The translations under genes and the position numbers were made by a program. A stretch of DNA of 56,388 nucleotides from Rhodococcus sp. (in: high G+C Gram-positive bacteria) (GTDB lineage: Bacteria > Actinomycetota > Actinomycetes > Mycobacteriales > Mycobacteriaceae), in contig NZ_JAHFVG010000038.1 of assembly GCF_023264675.1 (NCBI RefSeq), forward strand, positions 1 through 56,388, read 5' to 3'. This document shows, one piece after another, positions 23,697 through 33,859 of this stretch. The notes beneath the pieces are model-generated. The model had not been told where the DNA came from. It did not search any database and worked only from the letters and a program-made list of their open reading frames with translations. Each line of letters opens with the position of its first letter. Positions within the stretch are counted from its first letter, which is position 1.

Positions 23697-25369
23697 CGGC
23701 GAAGCCGCTCGAACTGATCGTCCCGCCACTCACCCGAGAGCACCTCACCCGAATCCTCGCGCGCCCGCAGTTCGACGCGACGAATCTTGCCCGAGATGGT
23801 CTTGGGTAGCTCGAAGAACTCGATCCGCCGCACCCGCAGGTACGGCGCCAGGTGTTCACGGGCGTACTTCAGAATCTCGAAGGCCGTCTCCTCGTTGGGC
23901 TCCCAGCCCGCCGCCAACGACACGTACGCCTTCGGTACAGCCAGACGAGTCTCGTCGGGCGCCGGTACGACGGCCGCTTCCGCTACCGCGGGGTGCTCGA
24001 TCAGCACGCTCTCGAGCTCGAACGGCGACACCTTGTAGTCGGATGCCTTGAACACGTCGTCGGTGCGGCCGACATAGGTGATGTAGCCGTTCTCGTCACG
24101 GGACGCGACGTCGCCGGTGTGGTAGTAGCCGCCTTCCATGACTTCGTCGTTCCTGGCCGGGTTGTCGAGGTAGCCGGTCATCAGGTTCAGCGGGCGAGTG
24201 CTCAGATCGAGGCAGATCTCGCCCTCGTCGGACGGTTCCCCCGTCACCGGATCGACGATGACGACCGGCACTCCGGGCAACGGCCTGCCCATCGAACCGA
24301 ACTTCAACTCGGCACCGGGCGTATTCGCCACGAGCGCTGTGGTTTCCGTCTGACCGAAGCCGTCGCGAATGTTCAGGCCCCACAGCTTCTGCACGTGCGA
24401 GATGACCTCGGGGTTGAGCGGCTCACCCGCGCCGATCGCCTCCCGCAGCGCTCCCTTGCCGCCGGAGATGTCGGCCTGAATCAGCATGCGCCACACGGTC
24501 GGCGGGGCACAGAACGTCGTCACCTCGGCCCGACGAATCTGGTCGAGAAGGGCTTTGGCGTCGAAACGCGTGTAGTTGTAGATGAAGATGGTCGCCTCGG
24601 CGAGCCACGGCGCGAAGAAGCAACTCCAGGCGTGCTTGGCCCAGCCGGGAGAACTGATGTTCAGGTGGATGTCACCGGGCTTCAGGCCGAGGAAGTACAT
24701 GGTGCTCAGATGCCCGACGGGGTACGACACCTGCGTGTGCTCGACGAGTTTCGGCTTGCTCGTCGTGCCCGAGGTGAAATACAGGAGCAGACGATCGTCC
24801 GGCGCGGTGACCGACTCGAACGGCTGCGCATCCTCGAGGTCGTAGGCAGCGCTGTACCGAGTCCACCCCTCGACGTCACCGATCGCGATCTTCAGGTAGT
24901 CGCCCGGCACGTCGTCGAACTTCGCTGCATCGGCTGGATTGACGATGACGGCTTTCGCGTCCCCGCGCTGCACCCGATCGGTGAGATCGGCGGAACCGAT
25001 GGCCGTGGTCGTCGGCATCAGGACGGCTCCGAGCTTCATGACGGCCAGCATCGATTCCCACAGCTCGACCTGGTTGCCGAGCATGAGCACGACGGAGTCG
25101 CCGCGGCCGATGCCGAGGGATTCGAGCCAGCGCCCGACCTGGTCGGACCGACGCGCCATGGCATCGAAACTGTGCTTGGCCTCGGAACCGTCCTCTTCGA
25201 CGATCCAGAGCGCGGTCGCGTCGTTGCCTCGGGCGAAGCCGTCGAACCAGTCGACCGCCCAGTTGAACGTCTCACCGAAGGTGGGCCACTGGAAGTCGGC
25301 GATTGCCTTGTCGTAGTCGCCGTAGGCATCGAGAAGTAGATCTCGTGCCTGCTTGAATCCATCGCCCAT
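23690..25369 (-). CDS. acyl-CoA synthetase (AMP-forming), medium-chain/acetyl-CoA synthetase type
   Basis: A 559-residue ANL-superfamily adenylating enzyme. The P-loop-like A3 motif is YFTSGTTSKPK. DGFGQTET is A5, GGYYHTGD is A7, and PKTISGKIRRVELR contains the C-terminal catalytic Lys. It should activate a short- or medium-chain or aromatic carboxylate through acyl-AMP to acyl-CoA. The start at 25369 has AAGGAG upstream. The last residue, Met, and the TGA stop lie inside the dispersed hairpin, so the native C-terminus may have been altered. Confidence 0.9.
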   Translation of the reverse strand: MGDGFKQARDLLLDAYGDYDKAIADFQWPTFGETFNWAVDWFDGFARGNDATALWIVEEDGSEAKHSFDAMARRSDQVGRWLESLGIGRGDSVVLMLGNQVELWESMLAVMKLGAVLMPTTTAIGSADLTDRVQRGDAKAVIVNPADAAKFDDVPGDYLKIAIGDVEGWTRYSAAYDLEDAQPFESVTAPDDRLLLYFTSGTTSKPKLVEHTQVSYPVGHLSTMYFLGLKPGDIHLNISSPGWAKHAWSCFFAPWLAEATIFIYNYTRFDAKALLDQIRRAEVTTFCAPPTVWRMLIQADISGGKGALREAIGAGEPLNPEVISHVQKLWGLNIRDGFGQTETTALVANTPGAELKFGSMGRPLPGVPVVIVDPVTGEPSDEGEICLDLSTRPLNLMTGYLDNPARNDEVMEGGYYHTGDVASRDENGYITYVGRTDDVFKASDYKVSPFELESVLIEHPAVAEAAVVPAPDETRLAVPKAYVSLAAGWEPNEETAFEILKYAREHLAPYLRVRRIEFFELPKTISGKIRRVELRAREDSGEVLSGEWRDDQFERLRRM

Positions 25370-25472
25370 GGTCACTCCTTCGTGTGGCGCGCGTCTCACT
25401 CGGCTCAACGGTATGGGCCGGGGAACGCCGCCGCTACCCCCGGATGAGGGTGCGGCACTATCCTCATGGCCG

Positions 25473-25921
25473 ATGAGCAGAAACGCGTACTTCGCAGTCG
25501 CCTGTGCCCTCGGCGTCGTCCACGCAGCGTTTTCCGGTTACTGGGCGGCGGGTGGGCGCTGGATGCTCGACACCGTCGGCGCCTTCGCGACGGAATGGGT
25601 CGACACCGAGCCCACCACCGCGCGCACGGCCTTGCTCGCGCTCACCGCGATAAAGCTTGCGGCCGCAGTTCTGCCACTGCTCGCCGTGCAGGACCGGATC
25701 CCCCTGCGCAAGCCGATTCTCGCCGTGTCCTGGGCCGGATCGGTGGTGCTGATCCTGTGGGGTGGGTTGTCTTTCGTCGGTGCGGTGATCGGACTGATCG
25801 CGTCCGCCGACAATCGCGGAGTGAAGTTCGGGCACCTGTTCTTCGACGGGATCTTCCTACTCTGGGGCGCAACGTTGCTCGCCGGTCTGATCATCGACAG
25901 ACGGGCGAGCAACGCGGCAGC

Positions 25922-25925
<4 letters not shown>
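25473..25925 (+). CDS. DUF3995-like small membrane protein
   Basis: A 150-residue protein with four predicted membrane helices. Helix 1 ends in VHAAFSGYWAAGGRWMLDTV, matching the AxH..W..GG.W pattern of DUF3995, a family of unknown function. A -10-like TATCCT at 25459-25464 lies eight nucleotides before the ATG. The TAG stop overlaps the stop of the convergent ABC ATPase gene by two bases, so no terminator separates them. Confidence 0.75.
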
Positions 25926-27022
<1,097 letters not shown>

Positions 27023-27038
27023 GACGAGTCTCCTGAAG

Positions 27039-27890
27039 TTATTTGATGGCGCCGAAGGACAGACCGCGCACGAGCTTGTTCTGCGCGACCCAACCGGCAA
27101 GGACGACGGGAAGTGCTGCGAGTGTCGCAGCGGCGGACAGGCGAGCCCAGTACAGGCCCTCGCCGGTGATGAAGCCGACCAGTGCTACCGGAACCGTCTG
27201 TGCCTGTACGGCAGTGAGGTTGACGGCGAAGAAGAACTCGTTCCACGAGAAGATGGTGCAGATCAATGCCGTTGCCGCGATTCCCGGCGAGACGAGAGGG
27301 AGGATCACCTCGCGCACCGAGGTCCACAGCGACGCGCCGTCCATACTGGCGGCCTCGAGCAGTTCGCTCGGTACCTCGAGGAAGAACGAGCGCATCATCC
27401 ACACTGCGATCGGGAGATTCATCGCGGTGTAGAGGATGATCAGAGCCCAGATGTTGTCCAGCAAACCGATGTCGCCGACGATGACGTACAACGGCACGAT
27501 CGCTGCGACCACCGGGAGCATCTTGGTGGAGATGAAGAAGAACAGCACGTCCTTGGTCTTCTTCACCGGCCGAAGCGAAAGCGCGAACGCTGCCGGAATG
27601 CCCAGTAGAAGAACGAGGGTCGTCGAGACGATCGTTGCGAACGCCGAGTTGAGCAACGCCGTTCCGATACCGCTCGAGAGCACCGCGCTGTACTGGTCCA
27701 GCGTCGGGGTGAAGAACAGCTTCGGTGGGTCGGAGTAGGCGTCGCCCTCCTGCTTGAAGCTGGTGATGACCATCCACAGCACCGGGAAGAAGAAGCCGAG
27801 CCCGACCACCCAGGCCACGACGGACCAGATGGTGCCGGTGCTGAAACCCTTCTTGCGCTTGACTACCTGCGTATCCGTTGCAGTACTCAT
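27039..27890 (-). CDS. polyol ABC importer permease 2 (MalG/SmoG type)
   Basis: A 283-residue permease with six helices. The EAA loop is EAASMDGASLWTSVREVILPL, with the conserved Gly, docking on the ATPase. The strongly conserved segment ISTKMLPVVAAIVPLYVIVG recalls SmoG/MtlG subunits of sorbitol/mannitol importers. Start and upstream stop overlap by one base (TGATG). It follows permease 1 in the operon. Confidence 0.9.
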   Translation of the reverse strand: MSTATDTQVVKRKKGFSTGTIWSVVAWVVGLGFFFPVLWMVITSFKQEGDAYSDPPKLFFTPTLDQYSAVLSSGIGTALLNSAFATIVSTTLVLLLGIPAAFALSLRPVKKTKDVLFFFISTKMLPVVAAIVPLYVIVGDIGLLDNIWALIILYTAMNLPIAVWMMRSFFLEVPSELLEAASMDGASLWTSVREVILPLVSPGIAATALICTIFSWNEFFFAVNLTAVQAQTVPVALVGFITGEGLYWARLSAAATLAALPVVLAGWVAQNKLVRGLSFGAIK

Positions 27891-28840
27891 CAGGCTGCCT
27901 CCTCGTTCCCACTGAAGCTCTTGAAGATCAATCGGAGTGCGAGGGTGCTCACGAGGATGGTGGCGATCACGGTCACCACGCCCATCGCAGCTGCCTGGCC
28001 GATGTCGAAGCCGAGGAACGCACGTTGGTAGATGTAGTACGGAAGGTTCGAGCTGGCCACACCGGGTCCGCCCGAGGTCATCATGTAGACGGCATCGAAG
28101 GTGTTGACGAGGTAGATGGCACCGAGTACGGCTCCGAGTTCGATGAACCGACGCAGATGCGGGAGCGTGAGCTCACGGAAGAGCGAGAACGCACTCGCTC
28201 CGTCCACCCGGGCCGCTTCGGAGATGTCCTTGGGCATCGACTGCAGTCCGGCGAGGATCAGCAGCATCATGAACGGGGTCCACTGCCAGACCAGGTTGGT
28301 CATGACCGCGGCCAGCGGGAAGCGTGACACCCAGTCGATCTGGCCGACGCCGAAGGGGCTGAGTGCGAAGTTGATCAGACCGAAGACCGGGTCGAACATG
28401 GTGGTCTTCCAGATCAGCGCTCCTGCAACCGGAGTCACGAGGAACGGCGTGATCAGCAGCGTGCGGATGAGGCTGCGGCCGATGAACTTGCGGTCGAGCA
28501 GAAGCGCCAGGAACAGCCCGAGGATCACCGAGATGACGACGGTTCCGACGATCATGATGACCGTGTTGAGGGCCACCTCCCGGAACTGACTGTCCTTGAA
28601 CACATCGACGTAGTTGTTGAGCCAGTTGAATTCTCGCGAACCCGGGCGCACCAGGTTCCACGACTGTGTCGAGTAGTAGAGCGTGAACAGGAACGGAACC
28701 TGGGTGACGATGATCGCGAACACCATCGCCGGCAGCAGAGGCCCGCGGCGACGCCAGCCCTCGGCTCGCGAGATCGTACGTGGACGCGGAACGAACTTCT
28801 CGGAATCGACTTCTGTCGACCGTTCTTCGGTCGTGGTCAT
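27890..28840 (-). CDS. polyol ABC importer permease 1 (MalF/SmoF type)
   Basis: A 316-residue permease with six helices after a polar cytoplasmic N-terminus of about 30 residues. The EAA loop is EAARVDGASAFSLFRELTLPHL. LITPFLVTPVAGALIWK and WQWTPFMMLLILAGLQ are typical of SmoF/MtlF subunits. The start overlaps the stop of the binding-protein gene (ATGA). Confidence 0.9.
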   Translation of the reverse strand: MTTTEERSTEVDSEKFVPRPRTISRAEGWRRRGPLLPAMVFAIIVTQVPFLFTLYYSTQSWNLVRPGSREFNWLNNYVDVFKDSQFREVALNTVIMIVGTVVISVILGLFLALLLDRKFIGRSLIRTLLITPFLVTPVAGALIWKTTMFDPVFGLINFALSPFGVGQIDWVSRFPLAAVMTNLVWQWTPFMMLLILAGLQSMPKDISEAARVDGASAFSLFRELTLPHLRRFIELGAVLGAIYLVNTFDAVYMMTSGGPGVASSNLPYYIYQRAFLGFDIGQAAAMGVVTVIATILVSTLALRLIFKSFSGNEEAA

Positions 28841-30195
28841 CCCTGGCCCTCCTGATACGTCTTACCGACCACTTCGGCGTATTGCTGCGCTTGTGCAAGC
28901 GCGTCCTGGACGCTGATTCGTCCTGCGATTGCTGCACTGATCTGCTGGCTGACGCGGGTTCCGAGATCCTGGAACTCGGGGATCGTCAGGAATTGCACAC
29001 CCGTGTACGGCACCGGGTCGACCGACGGGTTCTTCGGGTCGGCGCCTTCGATGGAGGACAGGGTGATCGGTCCGAATGCTGCGGCCGCTTCCTTGTACTC
29101 GGGGATCTCGTAGGTGGAGAGCCTGCTACCGGGAGGCACACGCTCCCAACCGAGTTCGTTGCCGACCTTCTTCAGGTATTCCTTGCTGGTCATCCACGAG
29201 ACGAACTTCCAGGCGTCGTCGGGATGCTCGGAGGTCGTCGGGATCCCGAGGGCCCAGGAGTACAGCCAGCCGTTGTCGCCCTTGGTCTCGCTCGGCGCCT
29301 TGGCGTAACCGATGTCTCCGACGACCTTGCTCGCCGTCGGATCTTCGAGAACCGACACTGCGGAGGTGGCGTCGTACCACATTGCGGTGTTGCCCTGCGA
29401 GAGCTGTGTCGCGCACTCGCTGAAACCACTTGTGGCAGCACCGGCTTGACCGTGCTCGCGCACTGTGTCGACATAGAACTGAACTGCGGCCTCGACCTGC
29501 GGGCTGTCGAGCTGAGCATTCCAGTCCTCGTCGAACCAGCGGCCACCGAACGCGTTGATGACAGTGTCCAGCGGCGCGAGCACTTCACCCCAGCCCGGCT
29601 TTCCGCGGAGGCAGATACCGGAGACTCCGCCGTCGGGGTCGTCGAGCTTGGCCGCGGCGTCTGCGACCTGCTGCCACGTCGGCTCCTCGGGCATCTGAAT
29701 GCCTGCCGCAGCCATCAGGTCCTTGCGGTACATCAGGAACGAGGACTCACCGTAGAACGGCACCGCGTACATGCTGCCGTCGTAGGAGAGCGATTCCTTC
29801 AGTGTGGGAATGAAGTCGTCTTCGTCGTACCCCGGAGTTGCATCGGCGTACTCGGACAGGTTGGTGAGCCATCCGTTCTCGGCCCACTGCGGTGTTTCGA
29901 AGTTACTGATCATGACGACGTCGAACTCACCACCGCCCGTCGCGACCGATGCCGTGATCTTGGCCCTGGCTTCGTTCTCGGACAGCGACACGAACTTGAG
30001 ATTGATGCCGGGATTTTCGGCCTCGAAGGCCGGAGCCAACGAAATCGCATCCGCCATCTGCGAGTTCGAGACGATGGCTACAGTGATGGTCGTACCGTCA
30101 CTGCTTCCTCCGATCGAACCGGCGCCGGCGCAGCCGGACAGAACCAAGGTCGTCGCGAGCGAGGCCGCGACGGCCACTTTCGGTAACATCCTCAC
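28837..30195 (-). CDS. polyol-binding lipoprotein of ABC importer
   Basis: A 452-residue family 1 solute-binding protein. The signal peptide ends in the lipobox LSGC (Cys near 22), so it is anchored on the outer face of the membrane. TPQWAENGWL, YAVPFYGESSFLMYRKDLM and AMWYDATSAVSVLED resemble mannitol/sorbitol binding proteins. I take the GTG at 30195: AAGGAGGG lies seven nucleotides upstream, inside the last codons of the regulator gene. The regulator stop directly abuts this start, so the regulator is probably transcribed with the importer. Confidence 0.9.
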   Translation of the reverse strand: MRMLPKVAVAASLATTLVLSGCAGAGSIGGSSDGTTITVAIVSNSQMADAISLAPAFEAENPGINLKFVSLSENEARAKITASVATGGGEFDVVMISNFETPQWAENGWLTNLSEYADATPGYDEDDFIPTLKESLSYDGSMYAVPFYGESSFLMYRKDLMAAAGIQMPEEPTWQQVADAAAKLDDPDGGVSGICLRGKPGWGEVLAPLDTVINAFGGRWFDEDWNAQLDSPQVEAAVQFYVDTVREHGQAGAATSGFSECATQLSQGNTAMWYDATSAVSVLEDPTASKVVGDIGYAKAPSETKGDNGWLYSWALGIPTTSEHPDDAWKFVSWMTSKEYLKKVGNELGWERVPPGSRLSTYEIPEYKEAAAAFGPITLSSIEGADPKNPSVDPVPYTGVQFLTIPEFQDLGTRVSQQISAAIAGRISVQDALAQAQQYAEVVGKTYQEGQG

Positions 30196-31206
30196 TTAAA
30201 TTCCCTCCTTCTTCTGCGCCAACAGCCAGCGCGCACTTTCGATGTCGGTCACCAGAACGGAAGCAAAGCCCCCGCGTAGCGCACCGAGAATTGCCTGATG
30301 TTTCTTCACCCCACCGGAAATCAACATTGCTCGGCCACAGTCACGAATGGCATCGAGTCCTACCGATACCGTGCGATCGGGTAGCGAACCCCCCGTAGGT
30401 GTGCCGTCGATCGAAAAGAATCTGCCACCGATCTCCCCCACTGCTCCGAGACGGCGCAGTTCTTCGAGAATTTCCAGGTCGATGAAGCTACCTTCGAACA
30501 ACGTCGTCGAGGTGGAAACGGGACCGAGGCCGTACATCATCACATCGGCCTCGGTCCCGGCTTGTAGGGCACGCGATATCACCGAGTCCTGCTGCAGCGC
30601 TGTCACTGTCGCCGGATCGGCATACAGCGGCGCATTGAGTCGGACTGGTCTCGCCTGCAGATACTCGGCGCAGCGGCCGAGTGTGTATTCGACGCCGGTC
30701 TGATAGTCGGCAGAACTCATCGAGCCGTCGAGCTGAACCACCTGTGCGCAGCGGGCACCCCGTGTCTTGAGGGAGTGAGCGACGGCGACGGTCTCCGGGC
30801 CCCAGGTGAATCCGAGCGTGTCGGTTCCCTGCAGTCGCCGCGAGAGCATTGCACCGGCAGCACGCCCGAGCGAGCCGTATCCGTTGTCGGTGCCGTCGAT
30901 GACGTCGGGAACCACGAGAGCCTCGGTCAGTCCGAACATTTCCTCCAGTCCGCGCTCGACATCGGCGTGGACGGTGCCCTGCAACTCGTCGGGCACATGA
31001 ATCTCGATGGAGACGAGGCCCTGAGTGCGAGCCTTGGCAATGAGCCGCCCGGCGGTCGGACGCGAGACGCCGAGCTTGACGGCGATTTGGGCCTGAGTAG
31101 CGCCTTCGAGGTGGTACATCGACGCCGCCCGAAGCGCGAGACGCAGATCGTCGCTCGTCTTGGACGAACGCTGCGAGCCCGGAATCTCCGGAACCGATGA
31201 TGTCAT
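30196..31206 (-). CDS. SorC/DeoR-type sugar-binding transcriptional regulator
   Basis: A 336-residue SorC-family regulator: an N-terminal helix-turn-helix (YHLEGATQAQIAVKLGVSRP, then TAGRLIAKAR) and a large C-terminal sugar-phosphate-binding domain (LGFTWGPETVAVAHSL, MYGLGPVSTSTTLFEGSFID). It heads the importer operon and is divergent from the two polyol dehydrogenases. It should sense a polyol or its phosphorylated product and act at the perfect palindrome at 31224-31239 just upstream. The ATG at 31206 has AAGGGG at good spacing; a longer frame from 31239 would run into the operator. Confidence 0.88.
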   Translation of the reverse strand: MTSSVPEIPGSQRSSKTSDDLRLALRAASMYHLEGATQAQIAVKLGVSRPTAGRLIAKARTQGLVSIEIHVPDELQGTVHADVERGLEEMFGLTEALVVPDVIDGTDNGYGSLGRAAGAMLSRRLQGTDTLGFTWGPETVAVAHSLKTRGARCAQVVQLDGSMSSADYQTGVEYTLGRCAEYLQARPVRLNAPLYADPATVTALQQDSVISRALQAGTEADVMMYGLGPVSTSTTLFEGSFIDLEILEELRRLGAVGEIGGRFFSIDGTPTGGSLPDRTVSVGLDAIRDCGRAMLISGGVKKHQAILGALRGGFASVLVTDIESARWLLAQKKEGI

Positions 31207-31223
31207 GACGCCCCTTGCCGGCA

Positions 31224-31239
31224 GTGAGCATATGCTCAC
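31224..31239. promoter_or_regulatory. operator of the polyol locus (perfect 16-bp palindrome)
   Basis: GTGAGCATATGCTCAC is perfectly self-complementary and lies 18 bp upstream of the SorC-type regulator start in the 105-bp divergent region. A further half-site TGCTCA occurs at 31252-31257 with an AT-rich stretch behind it. It most likely binds the adjacent regulator and controls both directions. Confidence 0.7.
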
Positions 31240-31311
31240 GGTGTGTTCTTCTGCTCATTAAGCTAACATTCAGGTGTGATCTACACAACACTCAGCCCTC
31301 GGGAGTTTCAG

Positions 31312-32346
31312 ATGCCACAGACGATGCAGGTCAGTGTCCTCACCGGTCCGTCCGAGATACGCCTGGAAGAGCGCCCGGTCCCGGCGCCCGCGCCCGACGA
31401 GGTTCTCGTCCGGATCACCGCGGTCGGAGTGTGCGGATCCGACGCCCACTACTACCGCGAAGGACGCATCGGCGACCACGTCGTCAGCGGACCGCTCGTT
31501 CTCGGGCACGAAGCCGCAGGCGTCGTCGTGGAGGTCGGCTCCAACGTCGCCGACACGCGAATCGGGCAACGCGTCTCCATCGAACCGCAGCGTCCCGACC
31601 CCACGAGCGCTCAGTCGAGGGCCGGTCGATACAACCTGTGCCCGGCAATGGAATTCTTCGCGACGCCGCCCATCGACGGTGCGCTCGCCGAGTACGTCCT
31701 GATCCAATCGGTGTTCGCTCATTCGGTTCCCGACGAGATCTCCGACGAGGCCGCAGCCCTGTTCGAACCACTCTCCGTCGGTATCGCGTCCGCGCAGAAG
31801 GCTCGAATCTCTGCCGGCTCCAGCGTGTTGATCGCCGGTGCAGGCCCGGTGGGTCTCGTCACCGCACAGGTCGCGCGGGCGTTCGGTGCGACCGAGGTGA
31901 TCGTCAGCGACATCGACGCGAGTCGGCGCGTCAACGCCACCACGTTCGGTGCGACGCAGGTACTCGACCCGGCGATCGACGATGTGCGGGCGTTGGAGGT
32001 CGACGCGTTCATCGACGCATCCGGGGCGGCGCGCGCTGTGGTCGACGGCATTCATGCCGTACGCCCTGCCGGAACCGTGGTTCTGGTCGGGATGGGCGGC
32101 TCGGATTACGCATTGCCCATATCGGTGATTCAGAACCGAGAGCTCGTTCTCACCGGCGTCTTCCGCTACGCGAACACGTGGCCGATCGCTCGTGCGCTGG
32201 TCCTCGCAGGCCTCGTCGATCTGGACTCGATGGTGACGGCACGCTTCGGACTCGACCGCGTCGAGGACGCCATCGACGCCGACAAAGCATCTGGAAGTAT
32301 CAAAGCCGTGGTGATCCCCGGGTTTTCGAAGGAGACGGACGCATGA
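31312..32346 (+). CDS. zinc-dependent polyol (sorbitol/xylitol) dehydrogenase
   Basis: A 344-residue medium-chain dehydrogenase. VGVCGSDAHYYREGRIGDHV is the polyol-dehydrogenase hallmark with the catalytic zinc Cys. LVLGHEAAG carries the zinc His-Glu. The structural zinc lobe has lost most of its cysteines (RPDPTSAQSRAGRYNLCP), as in bacterial sorbitol and xylitol dehydrogenases. AGAGPVGLVTAQ is the NAD-binding motif. It should oxidise sorbitol, xylitol or similar to the ketose. I start at the ATG at 31312, with GGGAG six nucleotides upstream. Confidence 0.9.
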   Translation: MPQTMQVSVLTGPSEIRLEERPVPAPAPDEVLVRITAVGVCGSDAHYYREGRIGDHVVSGPLVLGHEAAGVVVEVGSNVADTRIGQRVSIEPQRPDPTSAQSRAGRYNLCPAMEFFATPPIDGALAEYVLIQSVFAHSVPDEISDEAAALFEPLSVGIASAQKARISAGSSVLIAGAGPVGLVTAQVARAFGATEVIVSDIDASRRVNATTFGATQVLDPAIDDVRALEVDAFIDASGAARAVVDGIHAVRPAGTVVLVGMGGSDYALPISVIQNRELVLTGVFRYANTWPIARALVLAGLVDLDSMVTARFGLDRVEDAIDADKASGSIKAVVIPGFSKETDA

Positions 32347-33815
32347 AGTTGAACACGCACACCCTCGACGACTTCATCGAGGACGTAGCCGTACCCACCT
32401 ACGATCGGTCCGACGTGAGCGTCGGCATCGTCCATTTCGGCGTCGGTGGGTTTCATCGCGCACACCAGGCGATGTACGTCGACCGGCTTCTGCAGCAGGG
32501 CGAGGCGGACGACTGGGGTATCTGCGGAGTCGGTGTACTGGAACACGATCGCCGAATGAAAGACGTCATGGAGGCACAGAACTGCCTGTACACGTTGGCG
32601 CTCAAGCATTCCGACGGAACCTGGGACACCCGCATCATCGGCTCGATCGTCGAGTATCTGTTCGCACCGGACGACGCGGACGCCGTCATCGAGAAGATGG
32701 CGGCGGAGACCACGAAGATCGTATCGCTGACCATCACGGAGGGCGGCTACAACTTCTCGGCGACGACGGGTGAGTTCGACGCCGAGAATCCGGCGATCGT
32801 CGCCGATCTCGCCGCAGGCGCCACACCGGCAACCACGTTCGGGCTCGTGACCGAAGCTCTTGCCCGACGCAAGGATCGGGGCCTGAAGCCGTTCACGATC
32901 ATGTCCTGCGACAACATCGAGGGCAACGGCCACATGGCGCAGTCGACGTTCACTACCTTTGCGCGGCTGAAGGATCCTGCACTGGCGGACTGGCTCGACG
33001 CCGAGGGCGCATTTCCCAATTCGATGGTGGATCGCATCACCCCGGTCACCACACCCGAAGTCGTTCAAGGCCTTTCGGAGCGGTATGCGATCGACGACCA
33101 GTGGCCCGTTGCCGGCGAGCCGTTCACGCAGTGGGTGCTCGAAGACAATTTCACCCTCGGTAGGCCCCCGTTCGAGGACGTCGGGGTCCAGGTGGTCGCC
33201 GACGTGACGCCCTACGAGCTGATGAAGCTACGCCTCCTCAACGCCAGCCATCAGGCATTGTGCTACTTCGGCTACCTCAGCGGCTACCGACTCGTGCACG
33301 AGGTCGCGCAGGACCCACTGTTCGCCGAATTCTTGCTGGCGTACATGGACAACGAGGCGACGCCGACGCTGCAGCCGGTCCCCGGTATCGACCTCGGCGA
33401 CTACAAGAAGACACTGATCGAACGATTCTCGAACCCGGAGATTCGCGACACCGTAGCGCGACTGTGCGCGGAGTCCTCGGACCGAATTCCCAAGTGGCTC
33501 CTGCCCGTCATCCGGAAGAACCTCGACTCCGGCGGCGAGATCGCGCTGGCGACGGCTGTCGTCGCGAGCTGGGCGCGGTACGCCGAGGGCGTCGACGAGC
33601 AGGGTCAGCCCATCGAGATCGTGGACCAGTTGAAGGACACCCTCGTTCCGATCGCCCAGAAGCAGAAGGACGATCCGACGGCGTTCATCGCCAACCGCAG
33701 CGTGTTCGGCGACCTCGTCGACAACGAGAGGTTTGTCGCCGAGTACACGAAGCAGTTGGCGTCGTTGCACGAGAAGGGCGCGCGGGCGACGGTGGAGGCG
33801 CTCCGCGCCATGTGA
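32343..33815 (+). CDS. long-chain mannitol dehydrogenase family protein
   Basis: A 490-residue PSLDR-family enzyme. The NAD-binding loop is IVHFGVGGFHRAHQAMYVD, ITPVTTPEV is conserved, and YELMKLRLLNASHQALCYFG holds the catalytic Lys and the Asn/His of the K-x-(n)-N-x-x-H signature. It should oxidise D-mannitol (or another polyol) to fructose; fructuronate reductases are close relatives. It overlaps the preceding gene by ATGA. The last codons ATG-TGA fall inside the left arm of dispersed hairpin copy B. Confidence 0.92.
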   Translation: MKLNTHTLDDFIEDVAVPTYDRSDVSVGIVHFGVGGFHRAHQAMYVDRLLQQGEADDWGICGVGVLEHDRRMKDVMEAQNCLYTLALKHSDGTWDTRIIGSIVEYLFAPDDADAVIEKMAAETTKIVSLTITEGGYNFSATTGEFDAENPAIVADLAAGATPATTFGLVTEALARRKDRGLKPFTIMSCDNIEGNGHMAQSTFTTFARLKDPALADWLDAEGAFPNSMVDRITPVTTPEVVQGLSERYAIDDQWPVAGEPFTQWVLEDNFTLGRPPFEDVGVQVVADVTPYELMKLRLLNASHQALCYFGYLSGYRLVHEVAQDPLFAEFLLAYMDNEATPTLQPVPGIDLGDYKKTLIERFSNPEIRDTVARLCAESSDRIPKWLLPVIRKNLDSGGEIALATAVVASWARYAEGVDEQGQPIEIVDQLKDTLVPIAQKQKDDPTAFIANRSVFGDLVDNERFVAEYTKQLASLHEKGARATVEALRAM

Positions 33816-33854
33816 GTGCGAATACATAGTGGGTCATGTATTCGCGCTCACATG
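33809..33854. repeat. dispersed hairpin element, copy B
   Basis: Left arm CATGTGAGTGCGAATACAT (33809-33827), 8-nt loop, right arm (33836-33854) complementary except for one position that is a G-U pair in RNA. It lies between the convergent mannitol dehydrogenase and galactarate dehydratase genes and provides the final Met and TGA of the former. Confidence 0.9.
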
Positions 33855-33859
33855 GGTGG

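Noticed and set aside
28780..30186. 468-codon plus-strand frame
   Set aside because: Exactly antisense to the polyol-binding protein, whose signal peptide, lipobox and family motifs are clear.
31206..31239. ATG-like start at 31239 for the SorC-type regulator
   Set aside because: It would place the perfect palindromic operator inside the coding sequence; the ATG at 31206 has a good ribosome site.
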